Notes: generated from the letters alone by a model not told the origin. DNA of 64,000 bases from Paraburkholderia nodosa (GCF_001718195.1 NZ_MCNV01000017.1:99489-163488); one strand, 5' to 3'; shown: positions 35,201-42,186, numbered from the stretch's first letter. Made by a program: numbers and translations.

Positions 35201-37535
35201 GGTTGGTCGGGTCGACCGGCTGCGGAACGCCGCCGCCGTTCGTGAACGAGTTGTACGCGTTGCCCGGCAGGATCGAAATGTAATAGCGCTTCTTCGGATC
35301 GAGCGCCACCTGCGACGGATCCACCGGCACCTGCTGCGCCGCCGTGGTCCGGCACACGCCGTTGCCGACGTCGCACACCGCCGGCAGGTGGGTCTGGCTG
35401 ACCGGGTCGTAGACCGTCTGCCCCGCTTCGCACGCGGCGACGCCGACACAGCCTGCCGCCACCACCGGCATGTAACTCGTATGGAAGTTTGCACCGAGAC
35501 TCGGCACAGGCAGCGGCGGACACGTCGCCGGACGCGTGGGCGAATTCACCTGGCACGCCGGATCGATCTGGAACGTGCGGTCTTCCTCGATGATCCAGCG
35601 GTAGTCGCTGATCTTCACCGGCGTCTTGCCCGGCTGCGTGCTGGGCGCATCGAGTACGTTGACGACGAGTCCGCTGCCGCCCTTGAACGTCACCGTCACG
35701 CTCGCCGTGTTGCTCGCCGTATTCTGCGCATTCACCGCCTTGTACTGGAACGTCACGCTCGCGGACGCCGCGCTGCCCATTGGCGCCGTTGCCGGGCTCG
35801 CCGTGAAGGAGCCGTCCGGATTCAGCGTGACAGAGCCGCCCGAAGGGGTGCCGACCAGCGTCGCGGTGAGCTGCAGGCCATTCGGATCGCTGGCGTACGT
35901 GAGCACACCGGGCTCGGAGATCTGCAGCCGCGAGGCGACGTTGCTTGTATAAGCGGCATTACCGGCCGTGGGCGGTCCGGACTGACACCCGTTGCCCGTC
36001 GTGCACGCAGTGAGCGTCACCGTCGCCGCGGCGTTCGGGTTGCCGTTCGCCTGGTACACGAAGCTGTCGGCCGTCGTGCCTTGACTCGGGGTGTAGACGA
36101 ACGTGCCGTCCGGGTTCAGCGTGAGCGAGCCGCCAGTCGGTGGCGTCTTCACCTGCACGCCGTAGACGTTGGCGTCCTTCGCCGCCACGCCTCTAGCCGG
36201 GTCGGACACGGTCAGCGTCTTGCCGGGTACGAAGAAATAGGTGGAACCGGTGACCGAAGCGTTCGCCACGGCGGCCGCGGACGCCGCGGTGGAGTTGTTC
36301 ACGCTGATGTAACCCTGCATGCCGCCGTCACGCGCGTTGTTCGTCGACAGACTCAGTTCGCGATCGAACACCGGCAGCGCGGAAGCGGCTGCGGCCGGCA
36401 TGTTGACCAGCGCGTCATAGGTCTTGCCGGCCGCCATGAACACTTCCGACTGGATCCGCGGATTGCCGGGCAGCACGTTGCCGTCTTCGGCGATCAACGC
36501 GAAGCCGGAGACCGGGGTCGTGCCGGTTTGCGCGCCGACCACGGCCGGCACGTGCATGCGCAGACCCGCGTTGACGAAGCGAAGCATCACCGGCCCGGTG
36601 GTCGCTGCGCTCGTCGCGGCGAACGTCGAAGCGCCCGGATTGGTGCGGTCGAACGAGACGCCGTTGATCAGGTAGTAGCGCGGATCGTAGTTCACCGTGG
36701 GCGGATAGCAGGTGCCGAACGAGGTCGACTTCGAATCGCCGCAGCCGCCCGGCTGCCCGGACCAGGACAGGGTTTCGCTGAAGCCCGGGGTCGCAACCGC
36801 GGAGGCGACCGCGGTGTTCTGCACCGGATCGATTTCGCTCAGCACGAGCGGCACGTCGGTGTCGTAGCTGATGCCCGGATACGCCTGTGCAGGCGTCGTG
36901 CCGTTGGCCGCCGTTCTCACCACCAGCACGCCATAGAGCCCCATCGGCCCCTGGATCGATGGGTGCGTGCCCGACTCGATCAGATAGGTGCCGGGGTTCA
37001 GGTTGCTCCACGTGAGTGCAGTGGTGCTGCCGTGCGCGACTTCGGTCGCGAACGACTGCACGCGGGCCGCTTGCGTCGGCGGCGTGAACGTCGCCCCGCC
37101 GGGCGCGGCGGCGGCGGTCGGCCACGTGGTCGCGGTCTGGGTGGGGTGCGTCGGGCTCGGCATGCTCGTCGCCGTCGTGCCCAGACCGCCGCCCAGTTGC
37201 CCGACGATCACGAGCGAGGTCGGCACGGAGCCGGGCAGGCTGTTGTTGAGATTGATCGTGAGTGGCCCAGGCGGCACCGTGATGACGACGGGCGACCAGT
37301 TCGCCCCTGCCCCGGGGTTCGCCGCCGTACACGTGGCAGGCGCAGCGGCCGCCGTGCAGCCGTAACCCCACATCGGCACGGCCTGCCCGTCGGGCATCAC
37401 GGCCGTGGTGGCCTTCGCAGTGAGATTGACGGATGCCTGGGCGAATGCCATCCCGCTCGCGCCCAGCAAAACGGAAGCGGCAATCGACGCCTTAAGCATA
37501 CCTAACAGATTTGCCTTGAGTGTGGTGGATCTCAT
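29268..37535 (-). CDS. 2755-residue secreted giant with MCO-like head and beta-helix tail
   Basis: This is an exported modular protein with a signal peptide (about 1-33). Two cupredoxin-like domains (about 34-410) align with a two-domain MCO but lack its copper ligands: the HxHG position reads PTSLVIVGQ, the HxH position IESGTHPSIQGPMG (187-199), the HxxHxH position GLRMHVPAVVG, and the last motif is absent. Then come two cadherin/VCBS-like repeats (about 430-640, each with LTLNPDG or VTLNPDG), a long series of SdrD/CNA-B-like beta domains with many cysteines (about 650-1800), an IPT/TIG-like domain (about 1815-1910), a right-handed beta-helix (about 1925-2600) and a choice-of-anchor-like end (FGTPRPQLGGYDIGAVEF). 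The start follows GGGGAGA by 7 bp. It probably acts on the cell surface as a scaffold for the neighbouring MCO subunits. Confidence 0.85.
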   Translation of the reverse strand: MRSTTLKANLLGMLKASIAASVLLGASGMAFAQASVNLTAKATTAVMPDGQAVPMWGYGCTAAAAPATCTAANPGAGANWSPVVITVPPGPLTINLNNSLPGSVPTSLVIVGQLGGGLGTTATSMPSPTHPTQTATTWPTAAAAPGGATFTPPTQAARVQSFATEVAHGSTTALTWSNLNPGTYLIESGTHPSIQGPMGLYGVLVVRTAANGTTPAQAYPGISYDTDVPLVLSEIDPVQNTAVASAVATPGFSETLSWSGQPGGCGDSKSTSFGTCYPPTVNYDPRYYLINGVSFDRTNPGASTFAATSAATTGPVMLRFVNAGLRMHVPAVVGAQTGTTPVSGFALIAEDGNVLPGNPRIQSEVFMAAGKTYDALVNMPAAAASALPVFDRELSLSTNNARDGGMQGYISVNNSTAASAAAVANASVTGSTYFFVPGKTLTVSDPARGVAAKDANVYGVQVKTPPTGGSLTLNPDGTFVYTPSQGTTADSFVYQANGNPNAAATVTLTACTTGNGCQSGPPTAGNAAYTSNVASRLQISEPGVLTYASDPNGLQLTATLVGTPSGGSVTLNPDGSFTASPATAPMGSAASASVTFQYKAVNAQNTASNTASVTVTFKGGSGLVVNVLDAPSTQPGKTPVKISDYRWIIEEDRTFQIDPACQVNSPTRPATCPPLPVPSLGANFHTSYMPVVAAGCVGVAACEAGQTVYDPVSQTHLPAVCDVGNGVCRTTAAQQVPVDPSQVALDPKKRYYISILPGNAYNSFTNGGGVPQPVDPTNPSGAQRQFDISKDCPGVANFAPGTGKCGNGMGGAPIAAGQTSVNVLLEESPFPTAKVSVFVFEDDAPLNGEVDVSGGTDTFGSAREPGLGGFEIKLWDDAGGSGQPTGQMTYDMFNMPLSNSLQGTIDPVSGLNACPISTSTDGLVGMIPTCPKYESDGKTLSPLVGQAIIANLMPGRYGIIATPAADRIARGEEWLQTNTLDGEKAHDSFIKIGGPAYFQEFGPAGFHVSIGFANPKIINARLPLLCATSSCNNGLKGRVTNLHYSRPPDEHLYGSQSRKPLSFTQCYVSVGDPDGEDYAFTKCNADGTFSFTGLPAGITRITVFDQWNDQIVDGLASAVTLGGGTVTDAGDIAVLQWQTNLYTRTFLDTNGNGVGDPSKPGLALLSTNIRFRDGSYSDFNVTDGSGYASFNEEFPLFNWYVVDTDLTRFKQSGVHVVYDAGGPPDGTPGGGKSTIAANFANTLESVHLPTNLRVPGAVYCNDADCNDRSGSNPSTGRVDPPWVTTMGWQGFSGQSSFVEFGKTPYAANENGGIHGEVVYASTRPFDDPTLLIHTKWTPNVPNVTVNLYQEGVAADGSTSLKLVDTTKTASWDDWAQGFRSDGVPNMNCPGQSTSDPYFYTLRNTPNWLDPQQRALPNNSQFKCYDGMHVFNQVQPAPFDGMYQFPSVTGRDPHSGLPTGTNCTICSANPTKDGTQMLPPGKYVVEIIVPPGYELVKEEDKNILIGDNYIAPVTQQFGGIGDIFILPDQAAMNSTYNRNNPQNPTSNLGSTPHAEGDTGSVERFWPCVGELRIVPDYISLFPGSQEVSPFAGASRNLCDRKEVELTDQSAVLAKFWIFSSTHVAAHYTGFMLDDFSSEFDPYSPQFGEKFAVPNVPVSFKDFAGNEISRTYSDQWGIFNGLTYSTWQVNPPNPTGYAPTMMVACMNDPYKPDPAHSGQTIKDPLYNPAYSQFCYEIPFMPGQTQYMDTPVVPVQAFADGYNQVDCAYPDGTPGIASVTGDAIAGNTSAGSNGGAGPWVSGPLKTLTITSVGRQQVPNHAYTGPAATAAPFNQKFITRNYGFGQQRGVVTIAGIPAPVTSWSDAKITVVVPPLLGPDAACTMQQRGVTTPTQCGQLVVTAASGKRSIDAVTVTIGGKAPTYVGGENTAGNAIQTAIDHATAGDMIVVGPGTYKEMLLMWKPVRLQGVGATSVTVDANPHPSGKLDPWRRQIGCLFGDALNGGLISASNPYDPTGAYSCLASMQRKIDGIPFEPTSGWDFNLNGNLAETLIEPTLMGAYEGAAITVLGKGVKDVLVGGVLTQDQNCVANGICTPLTNSAADCNTYQSNFLCNPSRIDGMSFTNSSQGGGGIYLHGWNHYTEVSNNRVFSNAGTLTGGIIVGQVEVPDGNIAANNATQLPFQYNVHVNVHNNQVTSNASYGDEINSTTPSSAGGVTFCSGADYYKFNYNWVCGNISSGDGGGVAHFGFSYNGDLSHNWILFNQSNNPTLPTYGGGLIVQGVPPDGTFCENSATDVDCAPQLSDGAGPDITIDGNLIVGNTAESGKGGGLRLQNVNGTDVQRSPNDSSRWYRVKVTNNIIANNVAGWAGGGVSLQDAVAVSFINNTVVSNDSTATAGVLFNTSAATQANVGPPNCTTSGSETTCQPTTTSQYEPAGLETARHTQNLVAAFTRPNVKCPAGHPDCTTFSNPVLTNDLFWQNRTFYITVGGLDPGIAGLQNVVTLNPSLNQAGHATGYCDPKAVYWDIGAFGDTGAANHGSGLTMNPQYSILTDAGDYPNANNSGSNPDVVHQYCNGARVPPEAGGIGITVPPGIADTVLPNPLFSLLPSATPDEGNNWINMSYGPLSLFNEARTGAQRNTLLGNYTIPGTSPAVNHATAAGAPNRDIFGTPRPQLGGYDIGAVEFVRPGVFASQPYPLALGVNDPVTLLGLLQGILPNAANSGGLPGIGGAQGNQGQPALPVGTPPAVTTPAGLKTLGALP

Positions 37536-37552
37536 CGCCGTTCTCCCCGCCT

Positions 37553-39169
37553 CTAGTTCGATTCGTCGATCAGGAATGCTTGCGGATCAACGAGCATCAT
37601 CATCATCATTCCGCCAGGGAAGATGTTGTTCGTGGTGATCTCACGTTCATTGTGCGAGTGCCACATGAATGCAAAGCCGGCTTCCGTTTGCGGTGGATTC
37701 ACCGACGTGCCGCTTGGCGGCGTCGTGCCCGTGGGCGAAGTCGCGCGCATGGTCGCATCGGGGCCGAGATAGGGGCTGCCGCCGTACCAGAAGCCGTTGG
37801 TCAGCACGTGCGAGTCGGGCAGCGTCACCGGGCCGCCGCTTCCCACCTTGCCGAACGGATGGGTTTCGAGCGCCTTGTTGTGGTCCGCGCACCACTCGTA
37901 ATAGTTCGGTGCCGTCGGATCCTGCGTGTAGTAGCCGTTTGCATCCGGGATACAGACGCTGCCGTCGCCGGGATAGTGCCCATAGACGTCCCAGTTGAGC
38001 CCCTTGCCCGTCCAGTAGAAGATCCCGTCCATCGCAAGGCCCGGTGTCGTCGTGGTCGTGAACAGCAGCGGGCCGGCGACCTTGGTCGCGTCGGACCTGG
38101 CGAGCAGCATGTTGCCGTCGCGCGCGAGCACGCGCACGTGATTGCCGTGCTCATGGAACGGATGCTGCCAGCGCCCCGTGCCGATGATCCGCAGCAGCAC
38201 CATTTCGCCGGGGTGCATGTGCGGGTTGCCGTTGTATGGCTGATTCGGATATTGCGCCGCGTAGTTCGGGTCCATGTCGTCCGGCATCGAGCGTCCGTTG
38301 ACCATGAAGTACGCTGGATGATACGGCTCCGTCTCGACCGTCATGCAGCCGGTCGGACTCGTGCAAGCGTTGCTGGCCTGTTGCTCCGCCTGTGCATGAA
38401 TGCGCGGATCCATTTCGGAAAACTGAAACAGATACTCGCGGTCGTAGCACGCTGCGCTGTGGTTGTAGGCCGCCGCGGCATTGCGGAAGTCGGGCTGGCC
38501 GTCCAGCAGCTTGCGCGTCCCCTGGATCGGGTTGCAGCCGGTCGGCACGGCGAGCGTACCGGGCGACGACGTCGGCAACACGATGACCGCGCCATACATG
38601 CCCATTTCGATCTGCAGATCGCCCTGCGTGCCGCTGTAGTACGCGTGCGTGCCCGGCGTAGCGGCGATGAAGCTGTAGGTGACCGTGACGGTGTGGGACG
38701 CCTCTCGCGTGAGCAGGCCCTGCACGCCCGTCGGCGTGCCGGAGCAGAGCCTCGTCGTCGGGTCGATCGTCCCCATGCATACGTCAAACCCGGGAAAGAG
38801 AATCGACGTGTTGCCCGCCGCCGCCGGCAGATTGTTGGTGAGCGTCACCGTGACGATGTCGCCCTGGTTGACGATCAGCGTCGGGCCGGGAATCTGCATG
38901 GTCGGACAATTCGCACCGGCGATATTGGGCGGCGAAAATCCGGCCGGCGCCGTATTGCAGCCGTAGCCCCATGAATAGACGCTATTGCCGTCCGGCTGGG
39001 TGATGCGGCTCGCCTCGGCGCGCAGGTCGAAATGCGTGCCCGTGATGCCAGGCGCGGCCGCATGCACCTGCATGCAGAAGAGCGCCGCGAGCGCCGCCAC
39101 GCCGAACCGTGCAAGCCGTCCGAGGCGCGCGAGGGTCGCGATCGCTATGCGGTAAGTGATGTGTCCCAC
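37553..39169 (-). CDS. Multicopper oxidase-like subunit A (carries domain-2 copper motifs only)
   Basis: This 538-residue exported two-cupredoxin protein starts at GTG 39169 with AGGAGA 6 bp upstream. The signal peptide ends near QVHA. Domain 1 (about 60-200) keeps MCO framework sequence (MQIPGPTLIVNQGDIVTVTLTN, GMYGAVIVL), but its ligand sites are lost: NTSILFPG replaces HxHG and YYSGTQGD replaces the HxH loop. Domain 2 (about 280-530) has HPFHEHG (336-342) and WHSHNE (503-508), the HxxHxH and HxH trinuclear motifs expected in domain 2 of type-C two-domain MCOs, and a Met run GGMMMMM near the end. There is no type 1 copper cysteine. It cannot form a full copper set alone; subunit B, encoded upstream, has the other half. 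Confidence 0.87.
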   Translation of the reverse strand: MGHITYRIAIATLARLGRLARFGVAALAALFCMQVHAAAPGITGTHFDLRAEASRITQPDGNSVYSWGYGCNTAPAGFSPPNIAGANCPTMQIPGPTLIVNQGDIVTVTLTNNLPAAAGNTSILFPGFDVCMGTIDPTTRLCSGTPTGVQGLLTREASHTVTVTYSFIAATPGTHAYYSGTQGDLQIEMGMYGAVIVLPTSSPGTLAVPTGCNPIQGTRKLLDGQPDFRNAAAAYNHSAACYDREYLFQFSEMDPRIHAQAEQQASNACTSPTGCMTVETEPYHPAYFMVNGRSMPDDMDPNYAAQYPNQPYNGNPHMHPGEMVLLRIIGTGRWQHPFHEHGNHVRVLARDGNMLLARSDATKVAGPLLFTTTTTPGLAMDGIFYWTGKGLNWDVYGHYPGDGSVCIPDANGYYTQDPTAPNYYEWCADHNKALETHPFGKVGSGGPVTLPDSHVLTNGFWYGGSPYLGPDATMRATSPTGTTPPSGTSVNPPQTEAGFAFMWHSHNEREITTNNIFPGGMMMMMLVDPQAFLIDESN

Positions 39170-39253
39170 GGCTCTTCTCCTAAGTGCAGGACTTCCTGGC
39201 CGGGTCCATGGCAGGGCAGCCATGAACCGTCTTTATCGCGTGCATGATGCGTC

Positions 39254-40822
39254 TCATAGCGTGCAGACCTTCGTCTTCGGATCCACCGACCTGCAGATGT
39301 GCACCTCGGTCATCAGTCCTCCGAAGTTTTCCTGGTCGTTCGCCAGATGGTCCAGATTCGGCGTGTACAGGTAGAAGACCTGCCCTGACTGATACTTTGT
39401 CGTGTCGGTGGCGTCGAGGATCAGGTCGAGCGACTCCCCGCCGCCGAGCGTGATCGAGTTCGTGTAGTAGGTCATGTCGTTGCCGGCCATGTCGCGCAGC
39501 AGCCGCGCATTGAGCGCGACCACGTGCATCGGAATGCCGAGCGAGGCGAGCGTCTGATATTCGGTGACGTCGAGGTCCGAGATGCGCAGCAGCACCTTGC
39601 CGCCGACAGGGATATTGATCAGCGACGGCAGCGGTTGCGAGAAGCGCGGCACGCCGTCCGACGCGGGCGTCGAAAGCGCATTCGGATTGACGGTGTCCGG
39701 ATAGCTGCGGCCATTCAGCATGAAGAACTTGTCTTTCATGTCGGTGAAGGGCTCCGGATTGAACGTCATGCCGACGAAGTGGAAGTTCGGATCGAAGCCA
39801 TGGATCTGCACCGGATACTCGACGTCATAGGCGGTCGAGCCATCGCCGTCGTTGTATGCGTAGAGCGTGGGCGTCCCGCTCAAATTGTTCACGTGCAGCA
39901 CGCCGTTCTGTGGCGGCAGCGGCGTCGTGCAGAGAATGTCGGTGCCGCACCGCGTGCGCAGATCCTGCTGCTGCAAAACCAGCGACTGATACAGCGACTT
40001 GCCCGCGGGCACGCGGTTCTGACGCGGACGCACGAAGATCTGGCCGACCATGCCCATCTGCAGGTGCTCCGGGGGTGTGATGTGGCAGTGCCAGAAGTAG
40101 GTGCCCGCATCCGGCGCGAGGTAGTAGTACGTGAAGCTCGCGCCGATGTTGATCGCGACCGAGGCGTCCGGCACGCCGTCGTAGAACGAGGAGGCATTCG
40201 GATAGCCGTGAAAGTGCACCGTGTGCTTCTCGAACAGGTCGGGGCGCATGATCATGCCGACGTTCGTGAGCGTGAGGAAGAACTCGTCATCCTCGTCGAT
40301 CGCCATCATCGGCGCGGGCTCGTTGCCGTTCATCACGCCGATGTCCATGATCGGCCGCGGGTCGACATGGCCCGTGAGCTGGCCGGGCGGCGTCGATTCC
40401 GGATCGGGCGTGAGACCGACCGCGCCGTTGTAGGTCGGATCCGTTCTCGGATCGCCGACGGTGTTGAACACCGAGGCGAACTGCGTGCCGGGCAATCCGG
40501 CCTTGATGTCGGCAAGACCGGACAACGGCCCGAACGCGAACAGATAGGTCTGCACGCCGTTGGCCATCGTCGCATAGCCGTCGCCACCCGAGATCTGCTG
40601 GCACTTGATGGCGCCGTTGACGACACCGGTCGATGCCGAGGTTTGGCCCGTGAAGGACGGTCCCGTGTACGGCGGTTCGCCGGCGCCCGCGGGCAGCGCC
40701 GACGGATGAGACGGCGTGGTCGGCGGGCATTGAACCATGAACGATTGGGAAAATGAGGGGATCGCAAACATCATGCATAGCAGGGCTGCCACGCTATTGC
40801 GACACATGCGGATGCTGAACAT
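39254..40822 (-). CDS. Multicopper oxidase-like subunit B (carries domain-1 and type 1 copper motifs only)
   Basis: This 522-residue exported two-cupredoxin protein is first in the operon, with a signal peptide of about 26 residues. Domain 1 (about 155-265) has HFHG (203-206) and HCHITPPEHLQMGM (245-258). These give the two domain-1 HxH motifs plus a complete type 1 copper set (C246, H253, M258, with a further His such as H200 expected). Domain 2 (about 330-510) has lost its sites: IPMHVVAL (430-437) replaces HxxHxH, and YTPNLDHLANDQENFGG replaces the final HxH. This is the mirror image of subunit A. About 150 residues before domain 1 are unassigned. In type-C enzymes the trinuclear centre lies between domain 1 of one chain and domain 2 of the next, so an A-B heteromer could rebuild it. 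Confidence 0.88.
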   Translation of the reverse strand: MFSIRMCRNSVAALLCMMFAIPSFSQSFMVQCPPTTPSHPSALPAGAGEPPYTGPSFTGQTSASTGVVNGAIKCQQISGGDGYATMANGVQTYLFAFGPLSGLADIKAGLPGTQFASVFNTVGDPRTDPTYNGAVGLTPDPESTPPGQLTGHVDPRPIMDIGVMNGNEPAPMMAIDEDDEFFLTLTNVGMIMRPDLFEKHTVHFHGYPNASSFYDGVPDASVAINIGASFTYYYLAPDAGTYFWHCHITPPEHLQMGMVGQIFVRPRQNRVPAGKSLYQSLVLQQQDLRTRCGTDILCTTPLPPQNGVLHVNNLSGTPTLYAYNDGDGSTAYDVEYPVQIHGFDPNFHFVGMTFNPEPFTDMKDKFFMLNGRSYPDTVNPNALSTPASDGVPRFSQPLPSLINIPVGGKVLLRISDLDVTEYQTLASLGIPMHVVALNARLLRDMAGNDMTYYTNSITLGGGESLDLILDATDTTKYQSGQVFYLYTPNLDHLANDQENFGGLMTEVHICRSVDPKTKVCTL

Positions 40823-40947
40823 ATGACCTCCGTCCTTGGGGTCAAGCAGCGCGTCAGGCGCTGAACGTCACGCTCGACTGCAGTTGCGGGCTGATGCATT
40901 CGTCACACTGACCCGTATGTGGATTCTGGATATCGGCAGCGGAGCCT

Positions 40948-40992
40948 GCGATGGGTTACCTCCCTACACTTGCAGTAGGGCAAACCCATCGC
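40948..40992. promoter_or_regulatory. Nested palindrome in the MCO operon promoter region
   Basis: An outer inverted repeat GCGATGGGTT / AACCCATCGC (40948-40957 and 40983-40992) encloses an inner one, CCCTAC / GTAGGG (40962-40967 and 40975-40980, 7-nt spacer). Both arms are perfect. The inner arms are the TCCCTAC/GTAGGGA core seen near gspG, the sco/kinase pair and the transglycosylase gene. It lies about 125 bp upstream of the subunit B start and probably serves as an operator; as RNA it could also fold into a stable stem. Confidence 0.6.
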
Positions 40993-41199
40993 GTTGCGCG
41001 GCCGTGGTCCTGACGGGCGATGGAGTGTGTCCTGGCCAACACAAGCGGCGCGTCATGCCTCGATTCCGGTCTGCAAGGGGAACGCTCGTGTACCGTCATG
41101 GCTTTCATTTTCATTTCGAATCGACGTGATTCTTCGAATCAATCTGAGGATTGAAATGTCGTTCTTATGTGCCCTGTGGCATATAGCGGCGAACTTTCC

Positions 41200-41220
41200 G
41201 ATGGGTACAATCCCCCCTAT
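41200..41220. promoter_or_regulatory. Related site upstream of the single-TM orphan
   Basis: GATGGGTACAATCCCCCCTAT (41200-41220) resembles the GATGGGTTACCTCCCTAC half of the palindrome about 250 bp to the left. It lies about 115 bp before the orphan gene start at 41335 and suggests co-control of the divergent units. Confidence 0.3.
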
Positions 41221-41334
41221 TCACATCACGCGCAAACCGGAATACCGCGGACGATTCTCGATCACGCGGTCAGACGGACGGCACTCACCTCCCGGTCTCA
41301 TGCCGGCGAGGGACCTGGCGGCGTGGGGGGGAAC

Positions 41335-42186
41335 ATGGATTTTCTGGAAAAGAGAGCGGCGGTGAATCTCGTCGAACGCAACGATCACGCTCTTGAACTC
41401 GTCGAGCTGGCAAGCGCGAAGCGGACGTACTACCCCACCACGTCGATGTGGTTGAAGCTGGAACAGCTTCAGGTGGCGCAGCAACTCGTCGAGCCGCTGG
41501 ATCAGGACCGGCAGCCGGTTCTGTCCACGTCGCTCCACGGCGCGGCGCATCTCGACGGCCAGGAGCTTGCGATCATTGGCTTTCCGCAGCTGGCGACGCG
41601 CGTGCTTCAGGTAAGCTTCGAAGCCCGCGACGTCAGCACGGCCGACCGGCTTGGCCTGCGCGCACTGGAAGACGAACTGGGCAACTCGATGTCCGATGTG
41701 GCGCTCGGCACCGCCCGGCTGGGCTTCAATGCCGCCGATGACGAGACCGGAGAGCCCGATCGGTGGTGGCTCGCGTGCCACATTCCCCCTGCCTGCCTGC
41801 AGGTGCTGGCGAAGGCGATCTCGGACGGCCAGCTTGGCGCGGTAGAGCTGGGTCTGGCCATGCGGCACCTCTATACGTCCGAAGATCCCGCGGCCGAGCC
41901 GTCACGCCAGCCCCGGCTCTTTCTGCGGCCCGATGAAGGGGACGACACGGTCGAATGGCCGAACATAGCGACTGGCTATGTCACCCATCTGCGCATCGAC
42001 TTTGCGACGGCTTCATTGCGTGGCTCGGCGGCGAGCAGCGACCCGGCGGGGGCGGCGAAGGTCGTCGCGGAAGCCGTGAGCTCGCTGGGACCGACGCTCC
42101 TCAACCTCAGACTGACGGTAAGGTGGATCGGCATCCTCATTGCCGTGCTGCTCTTCCTTGAAGTTCTCGAGCGGCTGCAGATCTGA
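41335..42186 (+). CDS. Single-TM protein of unknown function divergent from the MCO operon
   Basis: This 283-residue protein (start ATG 41335 after a GGGGGGA run) has no signal peptide, a soluble body (about 1-255) and one C-terminal transmembrane helix (WIGILIAVLLFLEVLERL, about 263-280), as in tail-anchored proteins. The body contains alternating strands such as LDGQELAIIGFPQLATRVLQVSFEARDV and RLFLRPDEGDDTVEWPNIATGYVTHLRIDFA. I recognise no family. Its divergent position and related upstream motif tie it to the oxidase/secretion system. It could be an inner-membrane accessory or anti-activator. Confidence 0.72.
   Translation: MDFLEKRAAVNLVERNDHALELVELASAKRTYYPTTSMWLKLEQLQVAQQLVEPLDQDRQPVLSTSLHGAAHLDGQELAIIGFPQLATRVLQVSFEARDVSTADRLGLRALEDELGNSMSDVALGTARLGFNAADDETGEPDRWWLACHIPPACLQVLAKAISDGQLGAVELGLAMRHLYTSEDPAAEPSRQPRLFLRPDEGDDTVEWPNIATGYVTHLRIDFATASLRGSAASSDPAGAAKVVAEAVSSLGPTLLNLRLTVRWIGILIAVLLFLEVLERLQI

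Larger units (their letters stand above)
40823..41334. other. 512-bp divergent spacer at the head of the MCO operon
   Basis: No convincing gene was seen. It separates the MCO operon (minus) from the single-TM orphan (plus). It holds the nested palindrome at 40948-40992 and a related GATGGGT...TCCCCCCTA segment at 41200-41220, and is AT-richer around 41100-41170. A frame on the plus strand from 41167 runs into the orphan gene but has no protein character before 41335. Confidence 0.5.

Noticed and set aside
39254..40822. Subunit B as a copper nitrite reductase
   Set aside because: HFHG with an HCH motif fits two-domain multicopper oxidases; the nitrite reductase type 2 site in domain 2 and nitrite-pocket residues are not seen.
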